This document shows, one piece after another, positions 7,512 to 16,479 of a stretch of 44,969 bases of DNA; within the stretch, counting starts at the first letter, position 1, and the number at the start of each line of letters is the position of its first letter. The DNA comes from an uncultured Eubacteriales bacterium (GTDB taxonomy: Bacteria > Bacillota > Clostridia > Christensenellales > CAG-917). Location of the stretch: the NCBI GenBank assembly GCA_900544575.1, contig UQVO01000012.1, positions 1-44,969 on the forward strand. The letters are read 5' to 3'. The notes beneath the pieces were generated by a model. That model was not told where the DNA came from. It made no database searches and saw only the letters and a program-made list of their open reading frames with translations. The translations under genes were made by a program, and so were the position numbers.

Positions 7512-9110
7512 TTAGAGTTTACATTTGATTTGCGCGAGGGCTTCTTCGCGGTTGAGCTCCCCGGCGTTGCAGCGCATCATCGTTTTTACGTCGGAGTCTT
7601 TCAGGCGGTAGAATTGCAGGATGAGGAATGCGATGAAGTTGCCGATGAGGGGGACGAGTATGCAGGCAATCCAAAGTCCGTCGATGGCTTCGGCCGATTG
7701 CGTAATGCCTTGTTCCGCAAGCTCCGCGAGGTCGGCAAAACTTTCGGCGGTGATGCTCTGCCATCCGAACAGACCTATAATCGCCAGACCCAGCGACCCC
7801 GAGATGGCGCCCGTGATTTTCGCCATCAGCGTTTGCAGCGAGAAGGTAATGCCCTTTGCCTCTATGCCTGTCTTGAACCTGCCGTATTCCGCGCAGTCGG
7901 GCGTGAACATAAACATCAGGACGTTGACCACGCCCGTGGCGATGGCGTTCACCACCGACAGCCCGATGTACGCTCCCGTGTTGCCTCTCGCGAAGAAGAA
8001 GATGAGCAGGTTTATGCCGACGGTGGCGAGCAGACAGCTCTTGTACAGCGTGATTTTGTTGACCTTTTTCAGAATGTACGGCACGGCGAAGGACGCCACC
8101 GCAAAAGGAACGGTGGTTATCAGACCGACGTACAGCACGATAAGCTCGTCGTTAAAGACATAGAACGACATAAAGAGCTGCAACGAACCGAGCACGTTGC
8201 ATCCCGACGAGAACAGGAACGCAGTGTAATAGATGAGGAGATATTTGTTGGAGAACAGATATCGGAACATTCTCCTTACGGTGAAACTTTCTTCGGGAGG
8301 AATGCCGACGACGCGTTCTTTGCCTTTGAAGCAGAAGGGGAGCATTGTGGCGAAAGCTATGACTGCGCCGATGATTGCCACATAGAGATACGAGACGCCC
8401 ACCTTCTGGCTGACGAGCACCATTGCCAGCAGGCTGGCAATTCCGCTGCCCGCCGTGCCGCAAATGCTTTTTACGGAAAGCATTTTTTCGCGCTCGCCGA
8501 AGTTGTCGGTCAACACGGTTATGCAGCCGTGTATCGGAGCGTCGCAAAGGGTGTAGACGCAGTCGTGAATGAGATAAGCGATTGCGAGCCACGCAAGCTG
8601 ACCCGCTTCCGAGATGCCCGCAGGTATCGCGAACAGCAGGATGACCGACAACGGGATTGCCACGACGGACATCCTCAGCCACGGCAAAAACTTGTTGCCG
8701 CTCTTGAACTTGATTTTGTCGAAAAGCGCGCCGAAAATGGCGTCGTTGAAAGCGTCCCAGACTTTGACGAGGACAAGCACCAGCGCGACTTTGCCCGCAT
8801 CCATACCCTGTAAGAGGGCAAAGGTCGTAAGATAAGTCGCTACAAGGGTATAAATGAGGTTTTGCCCTGCGAAATAGGCGTAGTAGCTGATTTTTTCGCC
8901 GCCCGGAACGCGGTCGTCGGGCTGGCCTATTCCGAGCACGGATTTCAGAAAGCCGACGACGACGTTGTCTTTGCGGACGGCGGCCGTCGCCGTTCCGCTT
9001 TCCGCGTCGGCGGTCAAGACGTCTGTTTGCGGGGTCTGCCCGTCGGCGGGCTGCACGGAAGAGGAGATTTCGGCATTGTCTTCCGTCGTAAAGTTTTTGT
9101 TTTCGTCCAT
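7512..9110 (-). CDS. GPH-family (glycoside-pentoside-hexuronide:cation) symporter
   Basis: A 532-residue MFS-type transporter with about 12 membrane segments starting near residue 75, after a hydrophilic N-terminal tail rich in Asp, Glu, Thr and Gln. The family signature is visible as KVWDAFNDAIFGALFDK, a variant of the WDAxxDPxxG box of MelB-like symporters, with Pro replaced by Ala. Such proteins take up sugars or glycosides with Na+ or H+. The ATG at 9110 is chosen because GAGGG lies just upstream; reading further upstream gives about 60 residues without transporter character. It is a single-gene unit, divergent from the arginine operon, with no glycosidase beside it to indicate the substrate. 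One of three GPH paralogues in the window. Confidence 0.88.
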   Translation of the reverse strand: MDENKNFTTEDNAEISSSVQPADGQTPQTDVLTADAESGTATAAVRKDNVVVGFLKSVLGIGQPDDRVPGGEKISYYAYFAGQNLIYTLVATYLTTFALLQGMDAGKVALVLVLVKVWDAFNDAIFGALFDKIKFKSGNKFLPWLRMSVVAIPLSVILLFAIPAGISEAGQLAWLAIAYLIHDCVYTLCDAPIHGCITVLTDNFGEREKMLSVKSICGTAGSGIASLLAMVLVSQKVGVSYLYVAIIGAVIAFATMLPFCFKGKERVVGIPPEESFTVRRMFRYLFSNKYLLIYYTAFLFSSGCNVLGSLQLFMSFYVFNDELIVLYVGLITTVPFAVASFAVPYILKKVNKITLYKSCLLATVGINLLIFFFARGNTGAYIGLSVVNAIATGVVNVLMFMFTPDCAEYGRFKTGIEAKGITFSLQTLMAKITGAISGSLGLAIIGLFGWQSITAESFADLAELAEQGITQSAEAIDGLWIACILVPLIGNFIAFLILQFYRLKDSDVKTMMRCNAGELNREEALAQIKCKL

Positions 9111-9131
9111 AATTTCCCTCTCTACACACCG

Positions 9132-9167
9132 ATTATAATATACGCGCGGGCATACAACAAGAGTCAA
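9132..9167 (-). promoter_or_regulatory. possible promoter of the GPH transporter gene
   Basis: On the minus strand TTGACT (9167-9162) is followed by TATATT (9142-9137, spacer 19) and TATAAT (9137-9132, spacer 24). Neither spacing is ideal, so only one of the boxes may be used. Confidence 0.4.
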
Positions 9168-9268
9168 TTTCCGTTCGGCGGCTTTTTTTAGCGCATTCGT
9201 CCCCGGGGCGCGCAGCTTTTCGGTTTCGGGAAGGCGGACGTCCGCGGACGGACGGGCAAAAATCGGGG

Positions 9269-9289
9269 TGTGGGGTAGAATACCCCACA
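9269..9289. other. perfect hairpin in the divergent intergenic region
   Basis: TGTGGGGTA (9269-9277), loop GAA, then the complement TACCCCACA (9281-9289). It lies between the transporter promoter and the ArgR-like sites, with no poly-T tail on either side. Role unknown; a protein-binding palindrome is possible. Confidence 0.5.
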
Positions 9290-9327
9290 AGCACGGAGGG
9301 GCGCAAAGTGCATAAAAGCCTTGCTAT

Positions 9328-9374
9328 TGCATAAATTTGTGCATATTTTTGTGCAATTTATGAATTTCCGTGCA
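9328..9374 (+). promoter_or_regulatory. cluster of ArgR-like operators (ARG boxes)
   Basis: TGCATAAATTTGTGCA (9328-9343) is a near-perfect 16-bp palindrome; it shares its last TGCA with TGCATATTTTTGTGCA (9340-9355); TGAATTTCCGTGCA follows at 9361-9374. TATGCA and ATGCAAAA motifs continue toward the promoter at 9422. The A/T-rich core between TGNA and TNCA half-sites is the pattern of ArgR/AhrC boxes, and the site lies directly before argG. The repressor gene is not in the window. Confidence 0.6.
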
Positions 9375-9421
9375 TTTTTTGCTTTTGTATGCAGAAAATG
9401 CGAAATATTATGCAAAAATGT

Positions 9422-9450
9422 TTGACTTTTGTTTTTCGCGGCAATATAAT
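9422..9450 (+). promoter_or_regulatory. promoter of the arginine operon
   Basis: TTGACT (9422-9427), a 17-base spacer and a perfect TATAAT (9445-9450), about 33 bp before argG. Confidence 0.8.
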
Positions 9451-9482
9451 CGTGTCAAACGCTCAACGGAAGGTAAGATTTT

Positions 9483-10724
9483 ATGGACAAATCGCAAATC
9501 AAAAAGGTGGTGCTGGCTTACTCCGGCGGACTCGACACTTCCATCATAATTCCCTGGCTCAAAGAGAACTACAACAACTGCGAAGTCATCGCGGTGTCCG
9601 GCAACGTGGGGCAGGCGGACGAGCTGGAAGGGCTGGAAGAAAAGGCGCTGAAAACGGGCGCTTCTAAGCTCTATATCGAGGACCTCACCGACGAATTCGT
9701 CAACGACTATATCATCCCCACCGTCAAGGCGGGGGCAAAGTACGAGGAATATATGCTGGGCACGTCCTTTGCGCGTCCCATCATCGCAAAGCGCATTGTG
9801 GAAATCGCAAAGGCGGAGCACGCGGACGCGATATGCCACGGCTGCACGGGCAAGGGCAACGACCAGGTGCGTTTCGAACTCGCCATCAAAGCGTTTGCGC
9901 CCGATATGCCCGTCATCGCACCCTGGCGCGAATGGAACATCAAGTCGCGCGAAGAGGAAATCGAGTACGCCGAGGCGCACAACGTCCCCCTCAAAATCAA
10001 CCGCGAAACCAACTATTCCAAGGACAAGAACCTCTGGCACCTTTCCCACGAAGGGCTGGACCTCGAAGACGCGGGCAACGAGCCGCTTTACGACAAGGAG
10101 GGCTTCCTCGAAATGGGCGTGTCCCCGATGAAGGCGCCCGATAAAGCGACGTATGTCACGCTGGACTTCGAAAAGGGCGTCCCCGTCGCGCTCGACGGCA
10201 AGAAGATGTCCGCAAAAGACATCATCTTCGCGCTCAACAAACTTGGCGGCGAAAACGGCATAGGGCTGCTCGACATAGTGGAAAACAGGCTGGTCGGCAT
10301 AAAGTGCCGCGGAGTGTACGAAACCCCGGGCGGCGCAATCCTTTATTTCGCGCACGAATATCTGGAAACGCTGTGTCTGGACAAATACACCGCGCACAAG
10401 AAACAGGAGCTTGCAATCACGTTCGCGGAGCTGGTGTACAACGGGCAATGGTACACTCCCTTGCGCGAAGCGCTCTCCGCTTTCGTCGACAAGACGCAGG
10501 AGAGGGTCACGGGCAAAGTCAAAATCAAGCTCTACAAGGGCAATATGATAAAGGCGGGCGCGTGGAGCGAGTATTCTCTCTACAACGAAGAGATTGCCAC
10601 TTTCGGCGAAGACAACGTATACAACCAGGCGGATGCGGCAGGCTTCATCAACCTGTTCGGGCTGCCCATCAAGGTGCAGGCGCAGGTGGACGCGGCGATT
10701 GCGGCAAAGAAAAACAAGAAGTGA
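9483..10724 (+). CDS. argG: argininosuccinate synthase
   Basis: Joins citrulline and aspartate with ATP to form argininosuccinate. The 413-residue protein has the usual family length and the N-terminal ATP-pyrophosphatase loop AYSGGLDTS (residues 12-20), then GNVGQ near residue 40 and the [13 protein letters not shown] block that binds citrulline and aspartate near residue 120. GGAAGG precedes ATG 9483. It is the first gene of a seven-gene operon behind a strong promoter and putative ArgR boxes. A 109-bp gap with two hairpins separates it from argH. Confidence 0.97.
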   Translation: MDKSQIKKVVLAYSGGLDTSIIIPWLKENYNNCEVIAVSGNVGQADELEGLEEKALKTGASKLYIEDLTDEFVNDYIIPTVKAGAKYEEYMLGTSFARPIIAKRIVEIAKAEHADAICHGCTGKGNDQVRFELAIKAFAPDMPVIAPWREWNIKSREEEIEYAEAHNVPLKINRETNYSKDKNLWHLSHEGLDLEDAGNEPLYDKEGFLEMGVSPMKAPDKATYVTLDFEKGVPVALDGKKMSAKDIIFALNKLGGENGIGLLDIVENRLVGIKCRGVYETPGGAILYFAHEYLETLCLDKYTAHKKQELAITFAELVYNGQWYTPLREALSAFVDKTQERVTGKVKIKLYKGNMIKAGAWSEYSLYNEEIATFGEDNVYNQADAAGFINLFGLPIKVQAQVDAAIAAKKNKK

Positions 10725-10736
10725 CGGAGTCCGTTT

Positions 10737-10813
10737 CTTTCCCCGTCGGGGAAAGTGGGCAAATTCAAGAACAAGCAGTTTATCATCCCAAAAGCCGGCG
10801 TAAAGCCGGTTTT
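10737..10813 (+). other. two small hairpins between argG and argH
   Basis: CTTTCCCC / GGGGAAAG (10737-10755, loop GTC) has no T tail. CCGGC / GCCGG (10795-10809, five-base loop) is flanked by AAAAG and TTTT and resembles a weak terminator. They may adjust the argG to argH mRNA ratio by processing or partial termination. Confidence 0.5.
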
Positions 10814-10833
10814 GGAATTAAACGGAGGAGAAA

Positions 10834-12207
10834 ATGGCGAAACTCTGGGCGGGCCGCGCAGGCAAGGAAACGGCGAAAGCGGCGGACGAATTCAACAGTT
10901 CCGTCGCCGTGGACGGCAGGATGTACGAGCAGGACATCAGAGGTTCTCTCGCGCACGCCGAGATGCTCGCGGGCTGCGGCATCATCACGTATGACGAGTA
11001 CGGCGAGATAGCGGAGGGGCTGAAAGGGATACTCGCCGACATCAGGTCCGGCGCGCTCGCCATCGACCCCGAAGCGGAAGACGTGCATATGTTCGTCGAG
11101 GCGGAGCTGACCAAGCGCGTCGGCGACGCGGGGAAGAAACTGCACACCGCCCGCAGCCGCAACGACCAGGTCGCGACGGATATGCGGCTGTATCTGCGCG
11201 ACGAGAGCGCGGAGGTGGTCGCGCTCATCAAAAAGCTGCTCGCCGCGGTCGTGGGTCAGGCAAAGGCGACCAAAAACTACATCGTGCCGGGCTACACGCA
11301 TTTGCAGAGGGCGCAGCCGATATATTTCGCACATCATCTGCTTGCGTACGCGATGATGTTCGTGCGCGACGCGGGCAGGATAGGCGACGCTGTGCGGCGT
11401 ATGAACGTCAGTCCGCTCGGCAGCTGTGCGCTTGCCGGCACGACGTACGATACGGACAGGACGTTCACGGCAAAGAAACTCGGCTTCGACGGAGTGTGCC
11501 TCAACAGCATAGACGGCGTGTCCGACAGGGATTTCTGCGTTGAGTTGATTTCCGCTTTCGCACTCGTTATGACGCATCTTTCGCGGTTTGCGGAAGAGGT
11601 GGTGCTCTGGTCGTCTTCCGAGTTCGGTTTCGTGGAGCTGGACGACGCTTACACGACGGGGTCCAGCATAATGCCGCAGAAGAAAAATCCCGATATGGCG
11701 GAGCTTGTGCGCGGCAAGACGGGCAGGGTGTACGGCGACCTTATGGCGATGCTCACCGTGCTGAAAGGACTGCCGCTTGCCTACAACAAGGATATGCAGG
11801 AAGACAAGGAGTGCGTCTTCGACGCACTGGACACCGTCAAGGCGTGTCTTAAAATATTCGCGCCTATGGTTGCGACGATGCGCCCCGACAGGGAGAATAT
11901 GCTGCGCGCGGCGGGCAAAGGATACATCAACGCGACGGACCTCGCGGACTATCTCGTGGGGAAGGGGCTGCCTTTCCGTACGGCGTACAAGACCGTGGGC
12001 GAAATCGTTGCCTACGGCATAAAGCAGGACAAAACGCTGGAAGAAATCTCCCTTGACGAATACAAAAAGTTCGGCGACGTCTTCGGCGAGGACCTTTACG
12101 GCGCGATAGACCTCTCCGCCTGCGTGCGCAGAAGGACTTCGGAGGGCGGCACGGGCGCGAAGTCCGTGGAAAAACAAATCCGTTTCGTGGAGGAATTCAT
12201 CGGGTGA
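10834..12207 (+). CDS. argH: argininosuccinate lyase
   Basis: Splits argininosuccinate into arginine and fumarate, the last step of the pathway. The 457-residue protein belongs to the fumarase/aspartase superfamily; the signature SSIMPQKKNP lies at residues 277-286 and contains the catalytic serine region, HTARSRNDQVATD is seen near residue 105 and the GYTHLQRAQP block near residue 153. AACGGAGGAG precedes the ATG. Its TGA overlaps the GTG start of argC by three bases, so the two are translationally coupled. Confidence 0.97.
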   Translation: MAKLWAGRAGKETAKAADEFNSSVAVDGRMYEQDIRGSLAHAEMLAGCGIITYDEYGEIAEGLKGILADIRSGALAIDPEAEDVHMFVEAELTKRVGDAGKKLHTARSRNDQVATDMRLYLRDESAEVVALIKKLLAAVVGQAKATKNYIVPGYTHLQRAQPIYFAHHLLAYAMMFVRDAGRIGDAVRRMNVSPLGSCALAGTTYDTDRTFTAKKLGFDGVCLNSIDGVSDRDFCVELISAFALVMTHLSRFAEEVVLWSSSEFGFVELDDAYTTGSSIMPQKKNPDMAELVRGKTGRVYGDLMAMLTVLKGLPLAYNKDMQEDKECVFDALDTVKACLKIFAPMVATMRPDRENMLRAAGKGYINATDLADYLVGKGLPFRTAYKTVGEIVAYGIKQDKTLEEISLDEYKKFGDVFGEDLYGAIDLSACVRRRTSEGGTGAKSVEKQIRFVEEFIG

Positions 12208-13133
12208 CAAAGGTTTTCATTGACGGCAGGGAAGGCACGACGGGGCTGCGCATATACGAGCGGCTGCTCGGAAGAGAGGGGACGGAAGTCATAATCCTTC
12301 CCGAGGAAAAACGCAAGGACCCCGCGGCGCGACGGGAGGCGATATTCGCTTCCGACGTGACTTTCCTGTGTCTGCCCGACGCCGCGGCGAAAGAGTCCGT
12401 CGCGCTTGCGGAAGGGTCGGACGCCGTGATTATAGACGCGTCCACCGCGCACCGCACCGCGCCCGGCTGGGAATACGGCTTTCCGGAGCTCGGCGGCGGG
12501 AGAGCGGAAAGGATAGCGCGTTCGCGGCGCATCGCCGTGCCGGGGTGTCACGCTTCGGGCTTTGTCGCGCTGGTGAGTCCGCTCGTCAAAGCGGGGATAG
12601 TGCCGCGGGAAGCGGAGCTTGTCTGTATGTCCCTCACGGGATACAGCGGCGGCGGCAAGAAAATGATTGCGCAGTACGAAGCGTCGGAGGGGGCTATGCG
12701 CGCTCCGCGGCAGTACGGCATAGCGCAGACGCACAAGCATCTGCCCGAAATGACCGCCGTGACGGGGTTGTCCTCGCCTCCCGTGTTCTGTCCCGTCGTT
12801 GCGGATTTTTATTCGGGAATGGAAGTGACGGTGCCGCTTTTTGCGAAGGACATTGCGGGTGGCGCGGCGGATATAGCAAAGATATACGGGGAACTTTACG
12901 ACGGGGAGATAGTCTTTTTCCGCGAAAACTGCGACGAGGACGGCTTTCTGTCCGCGGCGGCGTATTCGGGGACGGACTGTATGGAGATTTCCGTGCACGG
13001 GTCGGAGGACAGGATACTTCTCGTCGCGAGATACGACAATCTGGGCAAGGGCGCGTCGGGTGCGGCGGTGGAGTGTATGAACATCGCTCTCGGCTTGCCG
13101 CCCGCGACGGGACTGGAACTGACGAAAAGGTGA
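12204..13133 (+). CDS. argC: N-acetyl-gamma-glutamyl-phosphate reductase (short type)
   Basis: Reduces N-acetylglutamyl phosphate to the semialdehyde with NADPH. At 309 residues it is the shorter ArgC class, recognisable from KVFIDGREGTTGLRIYERL at the start, rather than the roughly 345-residue class. The catalytic cysteine is C115 in VPGCHASGF, and HKHLPE supplies the conserved histidine block. The start is GTG at 12204 overlapping the argH stop, with GAGGAA eight to ten bases upstream. The stop is followed by a 75-bp gap that contains a possible internal promoter before argJ. Confidence 0.95.
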   Translation: MTKVFIDGREGTTGLRIYERLLGREGTEVIILPEEKRKDPAARREAIFASDVTFLCLPDAAAKESVALAEGSDAVIIDASTAHRTAPGWEYGFPELGGGRAERIARSRRIAVPGCHASGFVALVSPLVKAGIVPREAELVCMSLTGYSGGGKKMIAQYEASEGAMRAPRQYGIAQTHKHLPEMTAVTGLSSPPVFCPVVADFYSGMEVTVPLFAKDIAGGAADIAKIYGELYDGEIVFFRENCDEDGFLSAAAYSGTDCMEISVHGSEDRILLVARYDNLGKGASGAAVECMNIALGLPPATGLELTKR

Positions 13134-13158
13134 CTGCGGCCCGAAAAGGGTGTATAAT
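13130..13158 (+). promoter_or_regulatory. possible internal promoter before argJ
   Basis: GTGACT (13130-13135), a 17-base spacer and TATAAT (13153-13158). The -35 box overlaps the argC stop; the start point would fall near 13165, about 45 bp before argJ. Confidence 0.45.
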
Positions 13159-13208
13159 CGGAATTGCGCCGTGCGGATTTCCCGTCGGGGCGCGGAGTGA
13201 AGATAAAG

Positions 13209-14444
13209 ATGACGGATATGAACTCGGAAGAAATAAAGTTTATAAAGGGCGGCGCGTGCGCGCCCGAAGGATTTCTGGCGGCGGGGGTTTACTGCGGCAT
13301 ACGCCGCAACCGTTCCAAAAAGGACCTCGCCCTGCTTTACAGCAAGACGCCCGCGGCGGCAGCCGCGGTGTATACGCGCAACCGCGTGAAAGGCGCGCCG
13401 CTTGCCGTGACGAAAGCGCACGTCGACGGCGGAAAGATAAGCGCGGTCATATGCAACAGCGGCATTGCGAACACCTGTTGCGCAGGCGGGCGCGAGATTG
13501 CCGAAAGGACCTGCGAACTGACGGGCGAAGCGCTGGGCATTCCCGCGGAGCAGGTGGCTGTGGCGTCCACGGGCGTCATCGGACAGCCTCTCGACATCGC
13601 GCCGATTGCGAAGGGCATTCCCGAACTCGTGCGCGCTCTGTCGCGCGACTCGTCGGGCGCGGCGCAGGCGATTATGACCACGGACACCGTGGAAAAACAG
13701 GTCGCGGTCGAGTTTGAGCTGGACGGCAGGACGTGCAGAATCGGCGGTATGGCGAAAGGGTCGGGAATGATACATCCCGATATGGCGACAATGCTCGTCT
13801 ACCTTACGTCCGACGTGAACATCACCGCCGAAATGCTGCAAAAGGCACTTTCCGGGGACGTCGGGAACACGTTCAATATGTTGAGCGTGGACGGCGACAC
13901 TTCCACCAACGATATGGTGCTGCTGCTCGCCAACGGCGAAGCGGGCAACAGTGAAATAAACTGTGAAAACGACGCATTCCGCACTTTTATGCGCGCACTC
14001 AATACGGTAAACGTCGCGTTGTGCAGAATGCTGGCAGGCGACGGCGAGGGTGCGACGAAACTTCTCGACTGCGTTGTCACGGGCGCGGCGACGGAGGCGG
14101 ACGCGAAACTCGGCGCAAAAGCGGTGATATGTTCCTCACTTGTCAAAGCCGCAATGTTCGGCGCGGACGCGAACTGGGGCAGGGTGCTGTGCGCGCTGGG
14201 ATACAGCGGCGCGGCGTTCGACCCCGAGAGCGTGGGCGTGACTTTCCGCTCCGCGGCGGGAGAGGTCGAAGTGTGCAGGGCGGGCGCTCCGACGGACTTT
14301 TCGGAAGAAAAGGCGAAGGAAGTGCTTTCGGAAAAGGAAATCGAGATTGCGGTGTCGTTGGGCGGAGGCGGTTTTTCCGCGGAAGCGTGGGGGTGCGACC
14401 TCACTTACGACTATGTGAAGATAAACGGCGATTACAGGACTTAG
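13209..14444 (+). CDS. argJ: bifunctional ornithine acetyltransferase / N-acetylglutamate synthase
   Basis: Moves the acetyl group from N-acetylornithine to glutamate, so the pathway recycles acetate, and can also use acetyl-CoA if bifunctional. The protein has 411 residues from the ATG at 13209, preceded by GGAG 11 bases upstream; an earlier TTG at 13164 lacks a ribosome site. The self-cleavage motif HPDMATMLVY is present, with cleavage expected between A193 and T194, T194 becoming the catalytic N-terminus of the beta chain. The presence of argJ fits the absence of argA and argE from the cluster. Ten bases separate it from argB. Confidence 0.96.
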   Translation: MTDMNSEEIKFIKGGACAPEGFLAAGVYCGIRRNRSKKDLALLYSKTPAAAAAVYTRNRVKGAPLAVTKAHVDGGKISAVICNSGIANTCCAGGREIAERTCELTGEALGIPAEQVAVASTGVIGQPLDIAPIAKGIPELVRALSRDSSGAAQAIMTTDTVEKQVAVEFELDGRTCRIGGMAKGSGMIHPDMATMLVYLTSDVNITAEMLQKALSGDVGNTFNMLSVDGDTSTNDMVLLLANGEAGNSEINCENDAFRTFMRALNTVNVALCRMLAGDGEGATKLLDCVVTGAATEADAKLGAKAVICSSLVKAAMFGADANWGRVLCALGYSGAAFDPESVGVTFRSAAGEVEVCRAGAPTDFSEEKAKEVLSEKEIEIAVSLGGGGFSAEAWGCDLTYDYVKINGDYRT

Positions 14445-14453
14445 GAGGCGGTT

Positions 14454-15326
14454 ATGTTCATCGACAACAAGCTCAGGGCGGAAGTGCTCACGGAGGCTCT
14501 GCCTTACATCAGGAAATACAGCGGCAAAATTCTGCTCGTCAAATACGGCGGCAGCGCAATGACGGACGAAACCCTCAAAAAAGCGGTGATGGGCGATTTG
14601 GTGCTGCTTTCGCTCATCGGAGTGAAAGTGGTGCTCGTCCACGGCGGCGGTCCCGAAATCACGGAAATGCTCGGCAAGCTCGGCAAAAAGTCCGTGTTCG
14701 TGGACGGACTGCGCGTGACGGACGCGGAGACCGCGGACGTGGTGCAGATGGTGCTCGCGGGCAAGGTCAACAAGGGGCTTGTCAACCTCATTCAGAGCCT
14801 GGGCGGCAAGGCGATGGGGCTTTCGGGTGCGGACGGCGGACTCATCTGCGCCAAACAGCTCGACCCCAAACTCGGCTTTGTGGGAGAGATTTCCTCTCTC
14901 AACGTCCAGCCCGTGCTCGACGTGCTCGAAAAGGGTTACATCCCCGTCATTTCCACCGTCGGCTGCGACGCGGACGGCAACGTGTACAACATCAACGCGG
15001 ACACCGCGGCGGCGAGGATTGCGGGAATGCTCAAAGCGGAAAGTTTAATCAATATGACGGACACCGCGGGCCTTCTGGAAGACGAAAAGGACGAGAGCAC
15101 TCTCATACACAAAATTTTCGTCAGCGACGCGCAGCGTATGGTCAATCACGGCGAACTTTCGGGAGGGATGATACCCAAGGTCAACTGCTGCATAGAGGCA
15201 ATCCGCCGCGGCGTGAAAAAGGTGTTCATCATCGACGGCAGAGTGCCGCACTCAATACTCATCGAAACTCTGACCGACGCCGGAATAGGCACGATGTTCG
15301 TGTCGGGTGAAAACTATGACGATTGA
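14454..15326 (+). CDS. argB: acetylglutamate kinase
   Basis: Phosphorylates N-acetylglutamate, usually the feedback-controlled step. The 290-residue amino-acid kinase has KYGGSAM at residues 30-36, the LVHGGGPEI loop near 62-70 and the ADGGLICAKQL block near the middle. The N-terminal extension before KYGGSAM (about 29 residues, starting MFIDNKLRAEVLTEALPYI) is the type of helix found in hexameric, arginine-inhibited enzymes, so arginine feedback is likely. TTAGGAGGCGG lies before the ATG. The end overlaps argD by about 11 bases. Confidence 0.97.
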   Translation: MFIDNKLRAEVLTEALPYIRKYSGKILLVKYGGSAMTDETLKKAVMGDLVLLSLIGVKVVLVHGGGPEITEMLGKLGKKSVFVDGLRVTDAETADVVQMVLAGKVNKGLVNLIQSLGGKAMGLSGADGGLICAKQLDPKLGFVGEISSLNVQPVLDVLEKGYIPVISTVGCDADGNVYNINADTAAARIAGMLKAESLINMTDTAGLLEDEKDESTLIHKIFVSDAQRMVNHGELSGGMIPKVNCCIEAIRRGVKKVFIIDGRVPHSILIETLTDAGIGTMFVSGENYDD

Positions 15327-16479
15327 AGAAAAGGACCGCGAATACGTTGCGTCGACATACGCGCGTTTTCCCGTGCGGCTTGTGCGCGGGGAAGGCGCGA
15401 CGCTTTACGACGCGGACGGAAAGAGCTATATCGACCTCGGCAGCGGGATAGGCGTGAGCATATTCGGCACGGCGGACGCGGAATGGGCGGCGGCGGTGAG
15501 CGCGCAGCTGCGCACCTTGCAGCACGCGTCCAACCTCTATTACACGGACCCGTGCGTCCTGCTCGCGGAAGCGCTGTGCAAGCGGTCGGGGATGAAGAAA
15601 GTTTTCTTTTCCAACTCCGGCGCGGAGGCGAACGAGTGCGCGATAAAGACGGCGCGCAAGTGGGGAGAGGAGCACAAGGGCGCGGAGTATTTTAACATAG
15701 CCGTGCTCAAAGGCGGCTTCCACGGCAGGACTCTCGCCGCGCTCGCCGCGACGGGACAGGAAGAATATCACAAGGATTTCCTGCCGCTCACTCCCGGCTT
15801 TGTCTGTGTGGACGCGGAGGACGCTGAGGGATTGGAGCGTGCGGTCACGGAAAACAAGTGCGCGGCGGTGATGCTTGAAACCATACAGGGCGAGGGCGGC
15901 GTCGTCCCCCTCTCCGAAGGCTTTCTGCACGCGGCGGCGGACATTGCCGCAAAACACGGCGTGCTGCTGATTATAGACGAAGTGCAGACGGGTATGGGCA
16001 GGACGGGCAAATTCTATTCCTATATGCATTACGGCATAACTCCCGACATCGTCACTTCCGCAAAGGGGCTGGGCGGCGGTCTGCCGATTGGCGCGACCCT
16101 GTTCGGGGAAAGGACGGCGGACGTGCTGACCCCGGGCACGCACGGCTCGACTTTCGGGGGGAATCCCGCCGTGTGCGCAGGCGCGCTCAACATCGTGGGC
16201 AGGCTGACGGACGAGTTCCTCGGTGAAGTTGCGGAGAAGGGAGAAAAGCTGCGCTCCGCCCTCACAGGAAGCAAAGGGATAAAGAACGTGACGGGACGCG
16301 GGCTTATGCTCGGCGTCGCCGCGGAGCGACCTGCGGCAGACGTGCTCGCAAGGCTCAGGGACGAGGGCGTGCTCGCGCTCAAAGCAAAGGACAAGGTGCG
16401 GCTGCTGCCGCCGCTCAACATCACGGCGGAGGAGCTTGACCGCGCCGCGGAAATCATAAAGAAGGTGTGTGCCGAATGA
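15316..16479 (+). CDS. argD: acetylornithine aminotransferase
   Basis: PLP-dependent class III aminotransferase converting N-acetylglutamate semialdehyde to N-acetylornithine. With the ATG at 15316 it has 387 residues; a GTG at 15307 would add three. No good ribosome site precedes either, so translation probably relies on coupling to argB, whose stop lies inside its first codons. The PLP-binding lysine is K250 in TSAKGLGGGLPIGA, with the IIDEVQTGMGRTG block before it. It ends in an ATGA overlap with argF. Confidence 0.95.
   Translation: MTIEEKDREYVASTYARFPVRLVRGEGATLYDADGKSYIDLGSGIGVSIFGTADAEWAAAVSAQLRTLQHASNLYYTDPCVLLAEALCKRSGMKKVFFSNSGAEANECAIKTARKWGEEHKGAEYFNIAVLKGGFHGRTLAALAATGQEEYHKDFLPLTPGFVCVDAEDAEGLERAVTENKCAAVMLETIQGEGGVVPLSEGFLHAAADIAAKHGVLLIIDEVQTGMGRTGKFYSYMHYGITPDIVTSAKGLGGGLPIGATLFGERTADVLTPGTHGSTFGGNPAVCAGALNIVGRLTDEFLGEVAEKGEKLRSALTGSKGIKNVTGRGLMLGVAAERPAADVLARLRDEGVLALKAKDKVRLLPPLNITAEELDRAAEIIKKVCAE

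Noticed and set aside
7286..7528. 80-residue plus-strand frame in the repeat island
   Set aside because: It consists of the palindromic repeats and the bidirectional terminator, and runs into the antisense of the transporter gene.
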